NCBI GenBank assembly: GCA_964489245.1
Contig: CAZAXU010000022.1
Coordinates: forward strand, 1-33,897
Direction: 5' to 3'
DNA from: CAZAXU01 sp964489245
GTDB lineage: Bacteria > Bacteroidota > Bacteroidia > Flavobacteriales > Flavobacteriaceae
DNA: 33,897 bases
A program made the position numbers and the translations under genes. The notes below the pieces were generated by a model. That model searched no databases. It was not told the DNA's origin and saw only the letters and a program-made list of their open reading frames with translations. Position 1 is the stretch's first letter, and each line of letters begins with the position of its first letter. Of the stretch, positions 31,643-33,897 are shown one piece after another.

Positions 31643-33841
31643 ATGAGTAAAAAAAGAAAATCTTTGATTGTAAAGATACTTCAAATAATGGGTAATCAGC
31701 CTAACAAATCTTACAACTATAAACAAATAGCTTCAAAACTTGAATTTGATTCTAAAGAAATTAGAAAGCAAGTATTAAAAGATTTAAAGCGGCTGCAGAA
31801 AGAAAATAAAATTGTAGAAGTAAATCGAGGAAAATATAGCATTCTTGAAAGAAAGATATATGTTGGTGTTTTAGACGTTACAACCGGTGGCAGCGGATTT
31901 GCTATAGTGGAAGAATTGGAAAAAGATATTTTTATTTCCAATGATAAATTAAACAAAGCTCTAAATGGAGATTTGGTTGAAGTGGAAATTATAAGAGAAC
32001 GTCCAAATAAAAATCCTGAAGGAGAAATTGTCAGGGTAATTGAAAGAGGAAAAACAAGTTATACGGGGATTGTCAGAATATTTAAAAACTATGCTTTTGT
32101 AGAGCCTGATGATCAGAAGATGTATAAAGATATTTTTATTTCGCAAGAACATTTTAATAATGCAATTGACGGATATAAAGTTGTAGCTGAAATTTATGAT
32201 TGGCCGCAAAAAGTAGGCAGTCCTATTGGAAAAATAATTAAAGTTTTAGGAGAGCCCGGAGAACATGAAGTTGAAATTCACGGCATTTTGGATGAATATA
32301 ATTTACCTTATGATTTTGATGAAGAAATTGAAAAATTTGCGCAAAATTTAGACAAAGAAATAAGTAAAGAGGAAATAAAAAAACGTCGTGATATGAGAAA
32401 TATTTCCACATTTACTATTGATCCTGTAGACGCAAAAGATTTTGACGATGCATTATCTTTTAGACAACTTAAAAACGGAAACTACGAAATAGGAGTTCAT
32501 ATTGCTGATGTTTCTCATTATGTGAAAGAAAATAGTATTTTGGATAAAGAAGCTTATGAACGAGCTACTTCTGTTTATTTGGTTGATAGAGTGGTTCCAA
32601 TGCTTCCGGAAGTTTTATCTAACGGATTATGTTCTTTGCGTCCGAATGAAGATAAACTTACTTTTTCCGTTGTTTTTGAAATGGATGAAACCGGAAAAAT
32701 TCACAAAGAATGGTTTGGCAGAACCGTGACTCATTCAGACAGAAGATTTACTTATGAAGAAGCGCAAGAAATTATAGAAGGAAAAAAAGGAGATTTTAAA
32801 GAAGAGATATTAGTTCTGGATAATTTGGCAAAAAAACTTAGAAAAGAGCGTTTTAAAAAAGGAGCATTAAGTTTTGACAGAAGTGAAGTTAAATTTAAAA
32901 TTGATGAAGAAGGAAATCCTTTAGAAGTATTTTTTAAAGTGAGTAAAGATGCTAATAAATTAATTGAAGAATTTATGTTGTTGGCAAATAGAAAAGTAGC
33001 TGAGTTTGTAACCAATAAACTTTCTCCGAAGAAAAAAACTTTTGTTTATAGAATACATGATGATCCTGATCCTGAGAAATTAATAAATCTACAAAATATC
33101 ATTCAAAAATTCGGTTATAAAATAGAATTAAAAAACAGAAAAGCTATTATAAGATCTATCAACGTTTTATTGGAAGATGTAAAAGATAAACCTGAAGAAA
33201 ACATGATTGAAACTCTAACCATCAGAAGTATGAGTAAAGCGGCATACACCACTCAAAACAGAGGACATTATGGTTTAGCTTTTCAATATTATACTCATTT
33301 CACTTCACCTATTCGTCGTTATCCGGATGTGATGGTGCATAGACTTTTACAAAATTATTTAGACGGAAAAAAATCACCTTCTGAAGAAGAATTTGAAAAG
33401 AAATGTTTTCATTCTACCAATATGGAAATTCAAGCTTCAAAAGCAGAACGAGATTCTATAAAATATATGCAAGCAAAATATATAGAACAATTTAAAGGTG
33501 TTGAATTTGAAGGTGTTATAACAGGAGTAACAGAATGGGGAATTTTTGTTCAAATCAATGAAAACCATGTGGAAGGATTGGTTAGAAGAACAGAAATGAG
33601 AGATGATTATTATTATTTTGATGAAGACGAATATGCTTTGATAGGAGAAATTAATAAAAAAAAATATAGATTAGGAGATGCTGTAAGAATAAGAGTAAAA
33701 AAAGCTAATCCGCAAAAAAAACAAATCGATTTTGAAATGATTTATGAGTCTGAGGAAGATTTAAAAAATATTAACACAAAAAACAATACAACTTCACAAA
33801 GACCAAAACCCAGAAGAAATTATAACAAAAAGAAAAAATAA
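31643..33841 (+). CDS. rnr: Ribonuclease R
   Basis: RNase R is a processive 3'-5' exoribonuclease that degrades structured RNA, including mRNA and rRNA fragments. The 732-residue protein has an N-terminal winged-helix segment (about 1-70), cold-shock domains (about 75-220), and the RNB catalytic domain. The latter contains TIDPVDAKDFDDALS (about 257-271), whose aspartates bind the catalytic metals, and HFTSPIRRYPDVMVHRLLQ (about 552-570). An S1 RNA-binding domain (about 620-705, GVITGVTEWGIFVQI) and a basic tail (PKPRRNYNKKKK) follow. The length is within the family range. The gene looks more AT-rich than glnS or batD. Confidence 0.96.
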   Translation: MSKKRKSLIVKILQIMGNQPNKSYNYKQIASKLEFDSKEIRKQVLKDLKRLQKENKIVEVNRGKYSILERKIYVGVLDVTTGGSGFAIVEELEKDIFISNDKLNKALNGDLVEVEIIRERPNKNPEGEIVRVIERGKTSYTGIVRIFKNYAFVEPDDQKMYKDIFISQEHFNNAIDGYKVVAEIYDWPQKVGSPIGKIIKVLGEPGEHEVEIHGILDEYNLPYDFDEEIEKFAQNLDKEISKEEIKKRRDMRNISTFTIDPVDAKDFDDALSFRQLKNGNYEIGVHIADVSHYVKENSILDKEAYERATSVYLVDRVVPMLPEVLSNGLCSLRPNEDKLTFSVVFEMDETGKIHKEWFGRTVTHSDRRFTYEEAQEIIEGKKGDFKEEILVLDNLAKKLRKERFKKGALSFDRSEVKFKIDEEGNPLEVFFKVSKDANKLIEEFMLLANRKVAEFVTNKLSPKKKTFVYRIHDDPDPEKLINLQNIIQKFGYKIELKNRKAIIRSINVLLEDVKDKPEENMIETLTIRSMSKAAYTTQNRGHYGLAFQYYTHFTSPIRRYPDVMVHRLLQNYLDGKKSPSEEEFEKKCFHSTNMEIQASKAERDSIKYMQAKYIEQFKGVEFEGVITGVTEWGIFVQINENHVEGLVRRTEMRDDYYYFDEDEYALIGEINKKKYRLGDAVRIRVKKANPQKKQIDFEMIYESEEDLKNINTKNNTTSQRPKPRRNYNKKKK

Positions 33842-33858
33842 AATTTATAGTATTTATA

Positions 33859-33894
33859 ATAGTTTCTCTCCCGAGATTTCAGGAGAGAAACTAT
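33859..33894 (+). terminator. rnr terminator hairpin at window edge
   Basis: A 13-bp stem (outer pairs A-T, then TAGTTTCTCTCC / GGAGAGAAACTA) with a 10-nt loop lies 17 bp after the rnr stop. The window ends directly after it, so any T tract cannot be checked. Confidence 0.65.
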
Positions 33895-33897
33895 ATA

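Noticed and set aside
1..33897. CRISPR arrays, tRNA or rRNA genes, transposases, phage or toxin-antitoxin modules
   Set aside because: No repeat-spacer pattern, cloverleaf-like sequence or recognisable mobile-element protein was found on either strand by eye; tRNAscan-SE and a CRISPR finder would confirm.

Overview
The window is about 34 kb of AT-rich chromosome from a member of the Bacteroidota, most likely the Flavobacteriia. The evidence is a TonB-dependent receptor with an N-terminal carboxypeptidase-like domain, a subtilase with a type IX secretion (T9SS) sorting domain, batD/batE genes, a DUF2723 membrane protein, a dimeric-type glycyl-tRNA synthetase, and repeated promoters of the flavobacterial form TTG-N19..22-TAnnTTTG. 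There are no phage, transposase, integrase, CRISPR, rRNA or tRNA signatures. Most of it is core chromosome. A run of exactly 100 N (24469-24568) marks a scaffold join, so this is a draft assembly.

Left part (1-8.7 kb, minus strand). A TonB-dependent receptor lies behind a clear TPP riboswitch and a good promoter, so it is probably a thiamine or thiamine-precursor importer. Next come a lipoprotein glucosaminidase with five LysM repeats, a PLP enzyme of the ACC deaminase/D-cysteine desulfhydrase family paired with a small lipoprotein, glyS, and a membrane-anchored coiled-coil protein of unknown function. The terminator hairpin of the last gene also carries the glyS promoter.

Middle (8.8-20 kb). 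A family 2 glycosyltransferase and a polytopic membrane protein form an overlapping minus-strand pair. They diverge, with 31 bp between start codons, from ruvC (TTG start) and a DUF456 gene. A one-iron superoxide reductase follows, then a perfect 46-bp palindrome that separates it from a convergent 1385-residue secreted subtilase with MAM, fibronectin III and CUB-like domains and a T9SS tail. A DUF2723 membrane protein closes this part.

Right part (20-34 kb). On the plus strand are glnS, batD, batE (cut by the N gap) and rseP with its own promoter. Convergent to them are guaA and guaB, the last two steps of GMP synthesis. GuaB is unusual in having no CBS (Bateman) regulatory module. Upstream of guaA is a three-gene operon: ferritin, a family 9 glycosyltransferase, and a ferredoxin reductase-like flavoprotein without an Fe-S domain. 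An extremely AT-rich ~500-bp spacer with repeated DnaA-box-like words separates ferritin from the divergent rnr (RNase R) gene, which ends at a hairpin at the window edge.

I found no clearly new multi-gene system. The most notable items are the riboswitch-controlled receptor, the CBS-less IMP dehydrogenase, the origin-like spacer, the ferritin/reductase operon, and several compact regulatory arrangements.
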